Part shown: one piece after another, positions 1 through 8,801 of the stretch
How positions within the stretch are numbered: position 1 is the stretch's first letter
How the letters are laid out: each line of letters begins with the position of its first letter
Assembly (NCBI RefSeq): GCF_026340305.1
Contig: NZ_JAPEPI010000002.1
Location: forward strand, 3,224,001 to 3,288,000
Length of the DNA: 64,000 bases
Direction of reading: 5' to 3'
From: Streptomyces sp. NBC_01381
GTDB lineage: Bacteria; Actinomycetota; Actinomycetes; Streptomycetales; Streptomycetaceae
Position numbers and translations under genes: made by a program
The notes under the pieces: generated by a model
What the model was told of the DNA's origin: nothing
Database searches by the model: none
Seen by the model: only the letters and a program-made list of their open reading frames with translations

Positions 1-923
1 CCCGGCAACTCCCGTGACGCAGCCCGCAGTTCGGTGTGCCCCGAGAGCGAGCGGGCGAACACCGCCTCGGCGATGCCCGACACCGGAACGCCCAGATCCA
101 GGGCGATCTGCACGGTCCAGCGGCCCGTGCCCTTCTGCTCGGCCTGGTCCTGCACGACGTCCACGAACGGCTTGCCCGTCTCGGCGTCGACGTGGCTGAG
201 GACCTCCGCCGTGATCTCGATCAGATACGAGTCGAGGCGGCCGGTGTTCCAGGTGCGGAAGATGTCCGCGATCCGGGCGGGGGAGTAGCCCCCCACATCG
301 CGCAGGAGCTGGTACGCCTCGGCGATCAGCTGCATGTCCGCGTACTCGATGCCGTTGTGCACCATCTTCACGAAGTGCCCCGCGCCGTCCGGGCCGACGT
401 GCGTGACACAGGGGGCGCCGTCCTCGGCCTTCGCCGAGATCTTCTCCAGCATCGGGCCGAGCGCCGCGTACGACTCCTCGGAGCCGCCCGGCATGATGCT
501 CGGGCCGAGCAGCGCGCCCTCCTCGCCGCCGGAGACACCCGTGCCGACGAAGTGGAGTCCCTGCTCCCGCAGTTCGCGCTCGCGGCGCCGGGTGTCCGCG
601 AAGTGCGCGTTGCCGCCGTCGACGAGCATGTCGCCCGGTTCGAGGAGCGGCGCGAACTCCCGGATCACCGCGTCCGTGGGCTCGCCCGCCTTCACCATGA
701 CGACCAGACGGCGCGGGCGTTCGAGCGCGGCGACGAACTCCTTGGCGGTCTCCGTGGGGATGAAGTCGCCCTCGTCGCCGAACTCTTCGACCAGGGCCCG
801 GGTCCTGGCCGCCGTGCGGTTGTGGAGGGCGACCGTATAGCCGTTGCGTGCGAAGTTCCGGGCGAGGTTGCGTCCCATGACCGCGAGGCCCGTGACACCG
901 ATCTGGGCTGACGTACTGCTCAT
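1..923 (-). CDS. gnd: 6-phosphogluconate dehydrogenase, 5' part (C-terminus outside window)
   Basis: Cytoplasmic NADP-dependent enzyme of the oxidative pentose phosphate pathway, converting 6-phosphogluconate to ribulose 5-phosphate and CO2. The visible 307 residues start MSSTSAQIGVTGLAVMGRNL, with the dinucleotide-binding GLAVMGRN segment. They also show VGTGVSGGEEGALLGPS and KMVHNGIEYADMQLIAEAY, the substrate-binding and catalytic Lys-His-Asn signature of the family. The family is about 470-480 residues, so roughly 170 residues lie beyond position 1. The ATG at 923 is the only start that gives the usual N-terminus. It is divergent from the esterase at 1082. Confidence 0.95.
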   Translation of the reverse strand, partial: MSSTSAQIGVTGLAVMGRNLARNFARNGYTVALHNRTAARTRALVEEFGDEGDFIPTETAKEFVAALERPRRLVVMVKAGEPTDAVIREFAPLLEPGDMLVDGGNAHFADTRRRERELREQGLHFVGTGVSGGEEGALLGPSIMPGGSEESYAALGPMLEKISAKAEDGAPCVTHVGPDGAGHFVKMVHNGIEYADMQLIAEAYQLLRDVGGYSPARIADIFRTWNTGRLDSYLIEITAEVLSHVDAETGKPFVDVVQDQAEQKGTGRWTVQIALDLGVPVSGIAEAVFARSLSGHTELRAASRELP

Positions 924-933
924 GCCGTGGCTC

Positions 934-1002
934 CTGGAAGTGCTGCTGGAAGTGCTTCTGGAGGTACTGCTGTAGGTGCTTCTGGAGTGTTCCTGGAAGT
1001 GG
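934..1002. repeat. 12-bp imperfect tandem repeat upstream of gnd
   Basis: About six head-to-tail units read CTGGAAGTGCTG, CTGGAAGTGCTT, CTGGAGGTACTG, CTGTAGGTGCTT, an 11-base CTGGAGTGTTC and a partial CTGGAAGTGG. They lie 11 bases upstream of the gnd start codon, inside the gnd/esterase divergent promoter region, so they could form part of the gnd leader. A second 12-bp tandem array with a related core occurs at 8796-8855. Confidence 0.75.
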
Positions 1003-1081
1003 AAGCGCCGATGGTGTTCGCCAGTATTGCCCCGCGGCGTAGCGTGACATTCCGACACTGTCTCCGACGAAGGAGCCGCCC

Positions 1082-2053
1082 GTGCCCCATTTCGACATGC
1101 CGCTGGACGAACTCCGCCGCTACCGGCCCGATCTGACGGAGCCGGACGACTTCGACGCGTTCTGGGAGAAGACCCTTTCGGCGGCACGCGAGCACGACCT
1201 GGAAGCGCGCTTCGACCCCGTGGACGTTCCGCTGAGCACGGTCGACGTCTTCGACGTGACGTACGCCGGGTTCGGCGGCCACCCCGTCAAAGGCTGGCTG
1301 ATTCTGCCCGCGGGGACGAGCGAGCCGCTGCCCGCCGTCGTCCAGTACATCGGCTACGGCGGCGGACGCGGACTTCCCCACGAGCGTCTGCTGTGGTCGG
1401 CGGCGGGCTTCGCGCACTTCGTGATGGACACCCGGGGCCAGGGCAGCGGCGGTTCGGTGGGCGACACCCCGGATCCGGTCGGCAGCGGACCGGCGTATCC
1501 GGGCTATATGACGCGCGGCATCGAGGACCCGCACGAGTACTACTACCGCCGCGTCTTCACCGACGGTGTACGTGCCGTCGAGGCGGCCCGCGCCCATCCG
1601 CTGGTCGACGGCTCGCGGGTGGCCGCGATCGGCGGCAGCCAGGGCGGCGGCATCACGCTCGCCGTCGGCGGGCTCGTCCCTGACCTGGCGGCGATCGCGT
1701 GCGACGTGCCGTTCCTGTGCGACTTCCCGCGCGCGACGACCCTCACCGACCGGCCGCCATATAGAGAGATCGCTCTCTATATGAAGGCGAGGCGCGGCTC
1801 CGAAGAGAGCGTCTTCGGGACGCTCTCCTACTTCGACGGCGTGCACTTCGCGGCGCGGGGCCGGGCACCCGCGCTCTTCTCGGCGGGCCTGGAGGACCTC
1901 ACGTGCCCGCCGTCCACGGTGTTCGCCGCCCACAACGCGTATGCGGGGGCAGAGCGGTCGATGGAGGTGTACGCCTTCAACGACCACGAGGGCGGCGGCC
2001 CCCACCAGCAAGGTGTCCAACTCCGCTGGCTCGCCGAGCACTTGACGGCATGA
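1082..2053 (+). CDS. Acetylxylan esterase / cephalosporin-C deacetylase family (AXE1) hydrolase
   Basis: A 323-residue alpha/beta hydrolase, the usual length for AXE1 acetyl esterases, which remove acetyl groups from xylo-oligosaccharides and other acetylated small molecules. The nucleophile motif GGSQGGG puts the catalytic serine at residue 186. SAGLEDLTCPPST and NDHEGGG toward the C-terminus carry the expected acidic and histidine members of the triad. It has no signal peptide, so it probably acts in the cytoplasm on imported acetylated sugars. The GTG start follows a GAAGGAG ribosome-binding site. It sits alone between gnd (divergent) and the cell-wall hydrolase gene. Substrate is not determined by sequence. 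Confidence 0.9.
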   Translation: MPHFDMPLDELRRYRPDLTEPDDFDAFWEKTLSAAREHDLEARFDPVDVPLSTVDVFDVTYAGFGGHPVKGWLILPAGTSEPLPAVVQYIGYGGGRGLPHERLLWSAAGFAHFVMDTRGQGSGGSVGDTPDPVGSGPAYPGYMTRGIEDPHEYYYRRVFTDGVRAVEAARAHPLVDGSRVAAIGGSQGGGITLAVGGLVPDLAAIACDVPFLCDFPRATTLTDRPPYREIALYMKARRGSEESVFGTLSYFDGVHFAARGRAPALFSAGLEDLTCPPSTVFAAHNAYAGAERSMEVYAFNDHEGGGPHQQGVQLRWLAEHLTA

Positions 2054-2194
2054 CCGGCCGGAGTCCCTTCGGCCTCGCACCCTTGTCATGGATCGGTCGG
2101 AGCGGCTAACTTGCCGCTTTGTCGTGTGTCTGATGTGACCAGTCCGGCCCGACCGTTCCGACCTGACGTGATGTGTGTGACCGAGGGGGCTCTC

Positions 2195-3433
2195 ATGGCC
2201 GTACGCGGCCGGCACCGCCGGTATCAGCCGAACCGGATCAACCGAGCGTCGCTGACCGTCACGGCGGGCGGCGCGGGGATGGCGCTTCCGCTGATCGGCA
2301 CCGGGACGGCGAACGCCGCCGACGTCGACACCTGGAACAAGGTCGCGGCGTGCGAGTCCACCAGCAACTGGAGCATCAACACCGGCAACGGCTACTACGG
2401 CGGCCTCCAGTTCAAGCAGTCCACCTGGGAGGCGTACGGCGGCACCGCCTACGCCCCGCGCGCCGACCGCGCCACCAAGGACCAGCAGATCGCCGTCGCC
2501 GAGAAGGTCCTTGAGGCGCAGGGGCCGCGGGCCTGGCCGGTCTGCTCCGAGCGGGCGGGCCTGACCCGGGGCGGCGACGCGCCGGACGTCACGCCGATGG
2601 GCGCGCCCAAGAAGGCTGCGAAGGCGCCCCAGCGCGAGGTCAAGGACGTCAAGCCGGAGGTGACACCGCAGTCCACCGCCGGAACCGCCCGGATGTACAC
2701 CGTCGTACGCGGCGACACGCTCTCCGGTATCGCCGACGAACGCCGAGTGGGCGGCGGCTGGCGGCAGTTGTACGACACCAACCGCGAGGTCATCGGCTCC
2801 GACCCCGACCTGATCACACCGGGCCAGCGGCTCTCGCTGCACGCCGCGCAGAAGCAGAAGAAGAGCGGCCAGCCGGAGGCGGGCCACCGCACCGAGCCGA
2901 AGCAGCGGGCCGAGCCCAAGCCGAAGGCCGAGCCCAAGCCGAAGCCCAGGGCCGAGCCGAAGCAGCGGGCCGAACCGAAGCCGAAGCCCAAGGCCGAGCC
3001 CCGCAAGGCGAAGCCGGCCCAGGCCGCCCAGGGCTTCTCCGCCCCGGTGGCCGCGTCGCCCAGCACGCCCTACCGCGCGGCGGGCGGTTCCTGGTCGAAG
3101 GGCTACCACACGGGAGTCGACTTCCCCGTGGCCACCGGCACCTCCGTGAAGGCCGTCGCCGGGGGCACGGTCGTGTCGTCCGGCTGGGGCGGCTCGTACG
3201 GCTACGAAGTGGTGATCCGGCACGCCGACGGCAAGTACTCCCAGTACGGCCATCTCTCGGCGCTCACGGTGAAGGCGGGGCAGAAGGTCGGCGCCGGGCA
3301 GCGGATAGCGCGCTCGGGGTCCACGGGCAACAGCACGGGCCCGCATCTGCACTTCGAGATCCGGACGGGGCCCGGCTTCGGCTCGGACGTCGATCCGCTG
3401 GCCTATCTGCGCGCGGGCGGCGTACGGATCTGA
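2195..3433 (+). CDS. Secreted Rpf-like / LysM / M23 peptidoglycan hydrolase
   Basis: A 412-residue exported cell-wall enzyme with two catalytic modules. A signal peptide ends near ANA at residue 42. It is followed by a resuscitation-promoting-factor-type transglycosylase domain (AACESTSNWSINTGNGYYGG, catalytic Glu about 54). Next come a LysM domain (YTVVRGDTLSGIADE, about residues 168-220), a low-complexity linker built on AEPKPK/AEPKQR repeats, and a C-terminal M23 endopeptidase domain. The M23 domain shows HTGVDF, GHL and HLHFE zinc-ligand motifs. The ATG at 2195 is preceded by GAGGGGG. Family knowledge predicts glycan-strand cleavage plus peptide cross-link cleavage, as in spore germination or growth remodelling. 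It ends just before a strong terminator. Confidence 0.93.
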   Translation: MAVRGRHRRYQPNRINRASLTVTAGGAGMALPLIGTGTANAADVDTWNKVAACESTSNWSINTGNGYYGGLQFKQSTWEAYGGTAYAPRADRATKDQQIAVAEKVLEAQGPRAWPVCSERAGLTRGGDAPDVTPMGAPKKAAKAPQREVKDVKPEVTPQSTAGTARMYTVVRGDTLSGIADERRVGGGWRQLYDTNREVIGSDPDLITPGQRLSLHAAQKQKKSGQPEAGHRTEPKQRAEPKPKAEPKPKPRAEPKQRAEPKPKPKAEPRKAKPAQAAQGFSAPVAASPSTPYRAAGGSWSKGYHTGVDFPVATGTSVKAVAGGTVVSSGWGGSYGYEVVIRHADGKYSQYGHLSALTVKAGQKVGAGQRIARSGSTGNSTGPHLHFEIRTGPGFGSDVDPLAYLRAGGVRI

Positions 3434-3453
3434 GCGACGCTCCCGAAACGCCG

Positions 3454-3486
3454 GAAGCCCCCTGAGTCCGAGACTCAGGGGGCTTC
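3454..3486. terminator. Bidirectional hairpin terminator
   Basis: A perfect 13-bp stem pairs GAAGCCCCCTGAG (3454-3466) with CTCAGGGGGCTTC (3474-3486) around a 7-base loop. It lies between the convergent cell-wall hydrolase and DMT permease genes. The symmetry means it could serve both. Confidence 0.85.
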
Positions 3487-3519
3487 ACAACGGGCATCGA
3501 ATGATGCTCCGACGAGGCT

Positions 3520-4542
3520 TCAGGAGCCGATGCGTTCCCGGTGATGGCGGGTGTGGCGGAACAGTACCCGCCGGTGCGGACCGGGCGTGGGCTGTGCGGG
3601 CACGGCAGGCAGCTCGTGCGCCCGCACATCCCCGGCGTCCGCGACGGGCTCCGCGGGCACGGGCCCGCCCTTGGCCACCGGCACGCTCGCCCCGGGCGCC
3701 GGCTGGCCCTCCGTGGCGATCCGCTCCGTGGTCAGCAGGATCAGACCGCCCGCGGCGACGACGCCGAAGCCCAGCGCGACAGCCATACCCGCGGTGCCGT
3801 AGCGGAACGATTCGCCGAAGAGCGTGAGCCCCACCGCGGCCGCCACGACCGGATTCACCACCGTCACCGTGGACAGCGGCGCCGCGAGGCCCGCACCGCG
3901 GTACGAGGCCTGCGAGATGAGCACCCCTGCGCCCGCGAGGACGGCGATAACACCAAGGCTCGGCAGCTGCTGCGTCAGCGGCTCGTGTTCCGACCAGTCC
4001 ACCGCGACGGTCTTGGTGAACACCGATGCGATGCCGAAGGCCACGCCCGCCGCGCCGGCCAGCAGCACACTGCGCACCACCGGATGCCGGTGCACGGCGT
4101 GTGCGAGCACCATCAGGGCCAGGACGGCGCCGCCGGTGGCGAGCGCCACCATGACCCGCTCGGCGTCGTCGAGGGACTGCGCGTCCGCGGCCTGGGTCAG
4201 CGACAACAGGCCCGCGAGACCGACGGTCGCCATGATCGCGCCGCGCCAGGCGGTGGCTCCTGCCTTGCGGCGTACGAAGAGGGCGGCCATCGGCAGGGCG
4301 AAGACGATGGTCAGGGCGCCCAGCGGCTGCACCACACTCAGCGGCCCGTAGGCGAGCGCCACCACGTGCAGCAGCGCACCGAGGCTGTTCAGCGCGATCG
4401 CGACCCACCACATGCCGCGGCGCAGCGGTGCGTACCGCCGCTCCGGCGTGGTCACCGCGACGCGCTCCTGAAGGATTGCCCCGCCCGCATAGGCGACGGC
4501 GGATACGAGGGAGAGCAGCACGGCCACCGTGAGGGCACTCAT
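3520..4542 (-). CDS. DMT/EamA-like membrane transporter
   Basis: A 340-residue integral membrane protein with about nine or ten hydrophobic segments between residues 1 and 285, in the pattern of the drug/metabolite transporter superfamily. Examples are SALTVAVLLSLVSAVAYAGG at the start and GMAVALGFGVVAAGGLILL near 270. A proline-rich, charged cytoplasmic tail of about 55 residues follows. The ATG at 4542 has GTGGAG just upstream. Substrate is unknown; members export amino acids or small metabolites. It converges on the cell-wall hydrolase gene. Confidence 0.8.
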   Translation of the reverse strand: MSALTVAVLLSLVSAVAYAGGAILQERVAVTTPERRYAPLRRGMWWVAIALNSLGALLHVVALAYGPLSVVQPLGALTIVFALPMAALFVRRKAGATAWRGAIMATVGLAGLLSLTQAADAQSLDDAERVMVALATGGAVLALMVLAHAVHRHPVVRSVLLAGAAGVAFGIASVFTKTVAVDWSEHEPLTQQLPSLGVIAVLAGAGVLISQASYRGAGLAAPLSTVTVVNPVVAAAVGLTLFGESFRYGTAGMAVALGFGVVAAGGLILLTTERIATEGQPAPGASVPVAKGGPVPAEPVADAGDVRAHELPAVPAQPTPGPHRRVLFRHTRHHRERIGS

Positions 4543-4961
4543 GAGGTGCTCCACGGTGTGCGATAAGCCCTGTGGGCCCGGGGCGTCCGGCGCGGCGAAC
4601 GGTCGGCTTCCATACCCTCTACGATCTCGCGGATTCGGCTCCACGTCGTCGTACCTCAGCACGCATTGGGTCCTACTGCCGATGGAGTACGACCCGCCAG
4701 ATGTCCTCCCACGGGTGGGTTACGCAGTAGTTCGGTGGATCATCCAGAATCTCGAAAATTCTTCCGCGAGCGGAGCCGGGAACGGCCCCGTGCGGGCGCC
4801 TCGCCGCGGCTCGGGCGACCGTGCCCGGGGGGTCCGGGGTGCAGCCTTCGGCGCGTCTCCAGACCTCCCCAGGCGTCCGCTCGCACCCTCGCGAAACAGT
4901 GTCTGACCTGGGCTTTCGCGTAGATCGCCGATACGATTTCCGCTCGTGGAAAGGGGTCCGG
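4543..4961. other. Intergenic region with no convincing gene
   Basis: This 419-base divergent spacer separates the DMT permease from the methyltransferase pseudogene and should hold both promoters. On the minus strand, 4673 to about 4770 reads protein-like (ending ILDDPPNYCVTHPWEDIWR and a stop). It has no credible start or upstream continuation, so it may be the tail of a vanished gene. A ribosome-binding site (GGAAAGGGG) precedes the ATG at 4962. Confidence 0.5.
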
Positions 4962-5566
4962 ATGCACCGGAACATACGCAGTGTCGACGACGTCCTGAAG
5001 CTCCTGGACGGCCTGTTCGTGCCGGAAGCGGACCGCTGGACCGCCGACGCCGCGGACTGGTGGGACGGCTTCTACGACGACCGCTCCCGGCAGGTGCCCT
5101 TCTTCGTCGCGAAACCGGACGAGAACTTGGTCGCGTACCTGGACCGGGGCCTGATCGCGCCGGGCCGCGCCCTGGATCTGGGCTGCGGGCCGGGCCGCAA
5201 CGCCCTGCACCTGGCCGCCGAGGACTTCCGGGTGGACACCTGATCTACGACTCGGGCTGCTTCCACCACCTGCCGCCGCACCGCCGCATCAGCTACCTCG
5301 CCCTGCTCGACCGCGCCCTCGCGCCCGGCGGCCATCTCGCCCTCAGCTGCTTCGCCGCCGGGGAGATGGGCTCCGAGCTGCCCGACGCGGACTTCTACCG
5401 CGCCTCCGGCCTCCAGGGCGGTCTCGCCTACACACCGGAGTCCCTGCGCTGGATCTTCTCCGACCTGACGGAGGTCGAACTGCGCCGCATGCGCGACGAG
5501 CCGCCCGAGTCCGCGCACTTCGGTGAGCCCTTCCTGTGGACGGCGCTGTTCCGCAGAGCCGCCTAG
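4962..5566 (+). pseudogene. Class I SAM-dependent methyltransferase, disrupted by internal deletion
   Basis: The first frame encodes MHRNIRSVDDVLKLLDGLF and the SAM-binding motif I ALDLGCGPGRNALHL, then stops at 5243 just after EDFRVDT. The rest of the fold resumes in another frame from about 5242 with LIYDSGCFHHLPPHRR and runs to ALFRRAA at 5566. About 40-45 residues between motif I and the LIYDSG segment, present in intact relatives as I remember them, are missing. An out-of-frame internal deletion therefore killed the gene, although the start codon and a good ribosome-binding site remain. Confidence 0.85.
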
Positions 5567-5577
5567 GCTCTGCTGTC

Positions 5578-6333
5578 GTGAAACACCACACCGGCAACCA
5601 CCACATCGACCTGGCCGAAGTCGCTTCCGTCGGCGGCTTCTTCGTCCTGCGCACGGGGACACCGCCGGGCGGCGCCCAAGTGACGCCCCTGGCACGGGTG
5701 TACGCCGGGGAGAGCGACCCCCTCGCGTTCCGCGTGGCCAAGGTCGGCGCGCGGCTCGGCGCCCCCGACGAGCGGGTGGCCGTGTCCGTGGCGCAGCTGG
5801 GGCTCGCGGCACGGCTGTGGTCGGTGGCGCTCGGGTCGGCCGCGCTGCACGGCGAAGTGCCGGACCTCGACCCGGAGCTGCTGCACTGGGACGCCGACGG
5901 CAGCTCGCCCGACGACCTGTGGCTCACCGACGTACGGGGCAGGAGCGCCGACGCCGCCGCCGTCCGCGACGCCGTCCAGGAGAGCCATCTGGCGCCCCTG
6001 GCCGACGCCCTGCGCGCCCGCTACCGCATCTCCGCCCGCCTGCTGTGGGGCAACGCGGGCTCCGCGCTCGCCGGCGCCGCCCGCGAACTGCACACCTGGG
6101 CGCGGCGCACAGGACGTACCGAAGTAGGGGAGCGCGCCCTGGACCTGGCCGCCGAACTCTTCGCCCACCCCGACCTGCGCGGCACCGGAACCCTGGACGG
6201 CACGGCCTTCCGGCGCCGCAGCTGTTGCCTCTACTACCGGTGCCCCGGCGGCGGACTGTGCGGCGACTGCTGCTTCGAGCGGCCGCCCCACAGGTCCGTG
6301 CGGGACTCTTCCCCGCCGGGCGCTTCTGGGTGA
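5578..6333 (+). CDS. (2Fe-2S)-binding protein with FhuF-type C-terminal cluster motif
   Basis: A 251-residue soluble protein. Near its C-terminus, SCCLYYRCPGGGLCGDCC provides the CC-x10-CxxC arrangement seen in the FhuF-like ferric-siderophore reductase family. The role, inferred from that family, is reduction of Fe(III)-siderophore or another redox function in the cytoplasm. The GTG at 5578 (VKHHTGNHHIDLAEV) lies 12 bases after the preceding pseudogene. No transport genes are adjacent, so an iron role is not supported by context. Confidence 0.78.
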   Translation: MKHHTGNHHIDLAEVASVGGFFVLRTGTPPGGAQVTPLARVYAGESDPLAFRVAKVGARLGAPDERVAVSVAQLGLAARLWSVALGSAALHGEVPDLDPELLHWDADGSSPDDLWLTDVRGRSADAAAVRDAVQESHLAPLADALRARYRISARLLWGNAGSALAGAARELHTWARRTGRTEVGERALDLAAELFAHPDLRGTGTLDGTAFRRRSCCLYYRCPGGGLCGDCCFERPPHRSVRDSSPPGASG

Positions 6334-6385
6334 CCATGAGGAGGCGAACGGCCGACGGAATGGGCGGACGGACGGAGGGTTCTGC

Positions 6386-7558
6386 GTGCGAGTGGGACTG
6401 CTCACCCGGGAGTATCCACCGGACGTCTATGGAGGCGCCGGAGTCCATGTCGAGTTCCTAGCACGGGAGTTACGCTCCCTGATCGACGTCGACGTGCACT
6501 GCTGGGGAGAGCCGGACACCGCCGTCGACGGACTCACGCGGCACCAGGCCTGGGAGGCGCTCGAAGGCGCCAACGACGCCCTGCGCACCCTCTCCGTGGA
6601 CCTCTCCATGGCGGCCGCGCTCACCGGCTGCGACCTCGTCCACTCCCACACCTGGTACGCCAATCTCGCGGGCCACATCGGCAGACTTCTGCACGGTGTC
6701 CCGCACGTCATGACCTCGCACTCCCTGGAACCCCTGCGCCCCTGGAAGGCCGAGCAACTGGGCGGCGGCTACGCCCTGTCCAGCTGGGCCGAGCGCACCG
6801 CCATCGAGTCGGCGGACGCCGTGATCGCCGTGTCGCACGGGATGCGCGCCGACATCCTCGCCTGCTACCCGGCGGTCGACCCGGCCCGCGTACACGTCGT
6901 CCACAACGGCATCGACACCGACCTGTACCGCCCCGTCCCCGGCGTGGACGCCCTGGAGAGCCACGGCATCGACCCCGGGCGGCCCTACGTCCTGTTCGTC
7001 GGCCGCATCACCCGGCAGAAGGGCGTGCCCCATCTGCTGCGCGCAGCCGCGAAGTTGGATCCCGCCGTCCAGCTCGTGCTCTGTGCGGGCGCCCCCGACA
7101 CCCCGGAGATCGACGCCGAATTCCGCACCCTCTTCGAGGAGTTGAGCCGCACCCGCGGGGGAGTCCACTGGATCCCGCAGATGCTTCCGCGCCCGCAGAT
7201 CGTCCAACTCCTCAGCCACGCCCGGGTGTTCGCCTGCCCTTCGGTGTACGAGCCGCTCGGCATCGTCAATCTGGAGGCGATGGCTTGCGGCACACCAGTG
7301 GTGGCATCGGCCGTCGGTGGCATCCCGGAGGTCGTCGCCGACGGCGAGACGGGACTCCTCGTCCCGTACGAGGAAGACGAGGAGCCCGCGGCCTTCGAGG
7401 CGCGGCTCGCCCACGCCCTGAACCATCTGATCGCCGATCCGCGCACCGCGACGCGGATGGGCGTCGCCGGACGCGAGCGCGCGGTACGGGAGTTCGGCTG
7501 GGACGCGGTCGCCCGGCGCACGGCCCACGTGTACGAGGAGTTGCTCGAGTCCAAGTGA
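6386..7558 (+). CDS. glgA: GT4 glycogen synthase / alpha-maltose-1-phosphate synthase
   Basis: A 390-residue GT4 glycosyltransferase beginning MRVGLLTREYPPDVYGGAG, typical of the actinobacterial family first named GlgA. It has VLFVGRITRQKGVPHLL and the E(x7)E nucleotide-sugar motif in VYEPLGIVNLEAMACGTPVV. The mycobacterial member of this family is known to act as GlgM, making maltose 1-phosphate from ADP-glucose and glucose 1-phosphate for GlgE. That is the more likely role here. It is 22 bases upstream of glgC on the same strand, so substrate supply and use are paired. The GTG start follows GGACGGAGGG. Confidence 0.92.
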   Translation: MRVGLLTREYPPDVYGGAGVHVEFLARELRSLIDVDVHCWGEPDTAVDGLTRHQAWEALEGANDALRTLSVDLSMAAALTGCDLVHSHTWYANLAGHIGRLLHGVPHVMTSHSLEPLRPWKAEQLGGGYALSSWAERTAIESADAVIAVSHGMRADILACYPAVDPARVHVVHNGIDTDLYRPVPGVDALESHGIDPGRPYVLFVGRITRQKGVPHLLRAAAKLDPAVQLVLCAGAPDTPEIDAEFRTLFEELSRTRGGVHWIPQMLPRPQIVQLLSHARVFACPSVYEPLGIVNLEAMACGTPVVASAVGGIPEVVADGETGLLVPYEEDEEPAAFEARLAHALNHLIADPRTATRMGVAGRERAVREFGWDAVARRTAHVYEELLESK

Positions 7559-7580
7559 TCCCAAGTCAGGGGGCGGCGCG

Positions 7581-8801
7581 ATGCGCGGTGGACCTTCGGT
7601 GCTCGGAATCGTCCTGGCCGGCGGGGAGGGCAAACGCCTGCTGCCCCTCACCGCCGACCGGGCCAAACCAGCGGTCACGTTCGGCGGCACGTACCGCCTC
7701 GTCGACTTCGTGCTCTCCAACCTCGTCAACGGCGACGTCCTGCGGATCTGCGTACTGACCCAGTACAAGTCGCACTCCCTGGACCGGCATGTGACCACGA
7801 CCTGGCGGATGTCGAGCCTGCTCGGCAACTACGTCACCCCGGTCCCGGCCCAGCAGCGCCTCGGCCCGCGCTGGTACTCGGGCAGCGCGGACGCGATCCT
7901 GCAGTCCCTCAACCTCGTCCACGACGAACAGCCGGACTACATCGCGGTGTTCGGCGCCGACCACGTCTACCGGATGGACCCACGGCAGATGCTGGGCCAG
8001 CACTTCGAGAGCGGCGCAGGAGTGACGGTCGCGGGGATCCGGGTGCCGCGCGCCGACGCGTCGTCCTTCGGCATCATCACCCCCGCACGGGACGGCACGC
8101 GGGTCGACCGCTTCCTGGAGAAGCCCGCCGACCCGCCGGGCCTGCCGGGCTCCCCGCACCAGGTGTTCGCCTCCATGGGCAACTACGTCTTCACCACGAA
8201 GACCCTCGTCGACGCGCTTCAGCAGGACGCCGAGGACGACAACTCCGTGCACGACATGGGCGGTTCGATCTTGCCGATGCTCACCGAACGAGGCCTGGCC
8301 CAGCTGTACGACTTCGACGACAACCACGTCCCCGGCGAGACCGCGCGCGACCACGGCTACTGGCGCGACGTCGGCACCCTCGACGCGTACTACGAAGCGC
8401 ACATGGACCTGATCTCGGACCAGCCGGTGTTCAACTTGGACAACCGGCGCTGGCCGATCTACACCCACTCCGGCGGTTTGCCGCCCGCCAAGTTCTGCGC
8501 GGGCGGCATCGCGAGCGAGTCCATCGTCAGCCCCGGCTGCGTCATCCGCGGCCAGGTCACCCGCTCCGTGCTCTCGCCCGGGGTGACCGTCGAGCAGGGG
8601 GCGGTCGTGCAGGGCTCTGTGCTGCACGACAACGTACGCGTCGGGCGTGGTGCCGTGGTCCGCGGCGCCGTCCTCGACAAGAACGTGGACGTCCCGCCCG
8701 GCGCGACGATCGGCGTCAACCCCGAGCGGGACCAGGAGCTCTACACGGTGTCGAAGGCGGGCGTGATCGCGCTGGGCAAGGGGCAGGCCGTGCCCTTATA
8801 G
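7581..8801 (+). CDS. glgC: Glucose-1-phosphate adenylyltransferase
   Basis: A 406-residue enzyme making ADP-glucose from ATP and glucose 1-phosphate, the committed step of bacterial glycogen synthesis. The N-terminal pyrophosphorylase signature VLAGGEGKRLLPLTADRAKP is followed by GSADAILQSL and VFGADHVYRMD. A C-terminal left-handed beta-helix is visible as V/I-rich hexapeptide repeats (residues about 300-380). Length matches the family. It is translated just downstream of the GT4 synthase and forms an operon with it. Its stop codon lies inside a 12-bp tandem repeat. Confidence 0.96.
   Translation: MRGGPSVLGIVLAGGEGKRLLPLTADRAKPAVTFGGTYRLVDFVLSNLVNGDVLRICVLTQYKSHSLDRHVTTTWRMSSLLGNYVTPVPAQQRLGPRWYSGSADAILQSLNLVHDEQPDYIAVFGADHVYRMDPRQMLGQHFESGAGVTVAGIRVPRADASSFGIITPARDGTRVDRFLEKPADPPGLPGSPHQVFASMGNYVFTTKTLVDALQQDAEDDNSVHDMGGSILPMLTERGLAQLYDFDDNHVPGETARDHGYWRDVGTLDAYYEAHMDLISDQPVFNLDNRRWPIYTHSGGLPPAKFCAGGIASESIVSPGCVIRGQVTRSVLSPGVTVEQGAVVQGSVLHDNVRVGRGAVVRGAVLDKNVDVPPGATIGVNPERDQELYTVSKAGVIALGKGQAVPL

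Noticed and set aside
2054..2194. Possible c-di-AMP (ydaO-type) riboswitch before the Rpf-like gene
   Set aside because: Some Streptomyces rpf genes have this riboswitch, but the 141-base leader lacks its conserved sequence blocks and is too short.
920..3352. Very long open frame on the minus strand opposite the esterase and cell-wall hydrolase genes
   Set aside because: It is antisense to two well-supported genes with clear domains; its translation is Arg/Gly/Leu-rich low complexity, as expected from high-GC shadow frames.
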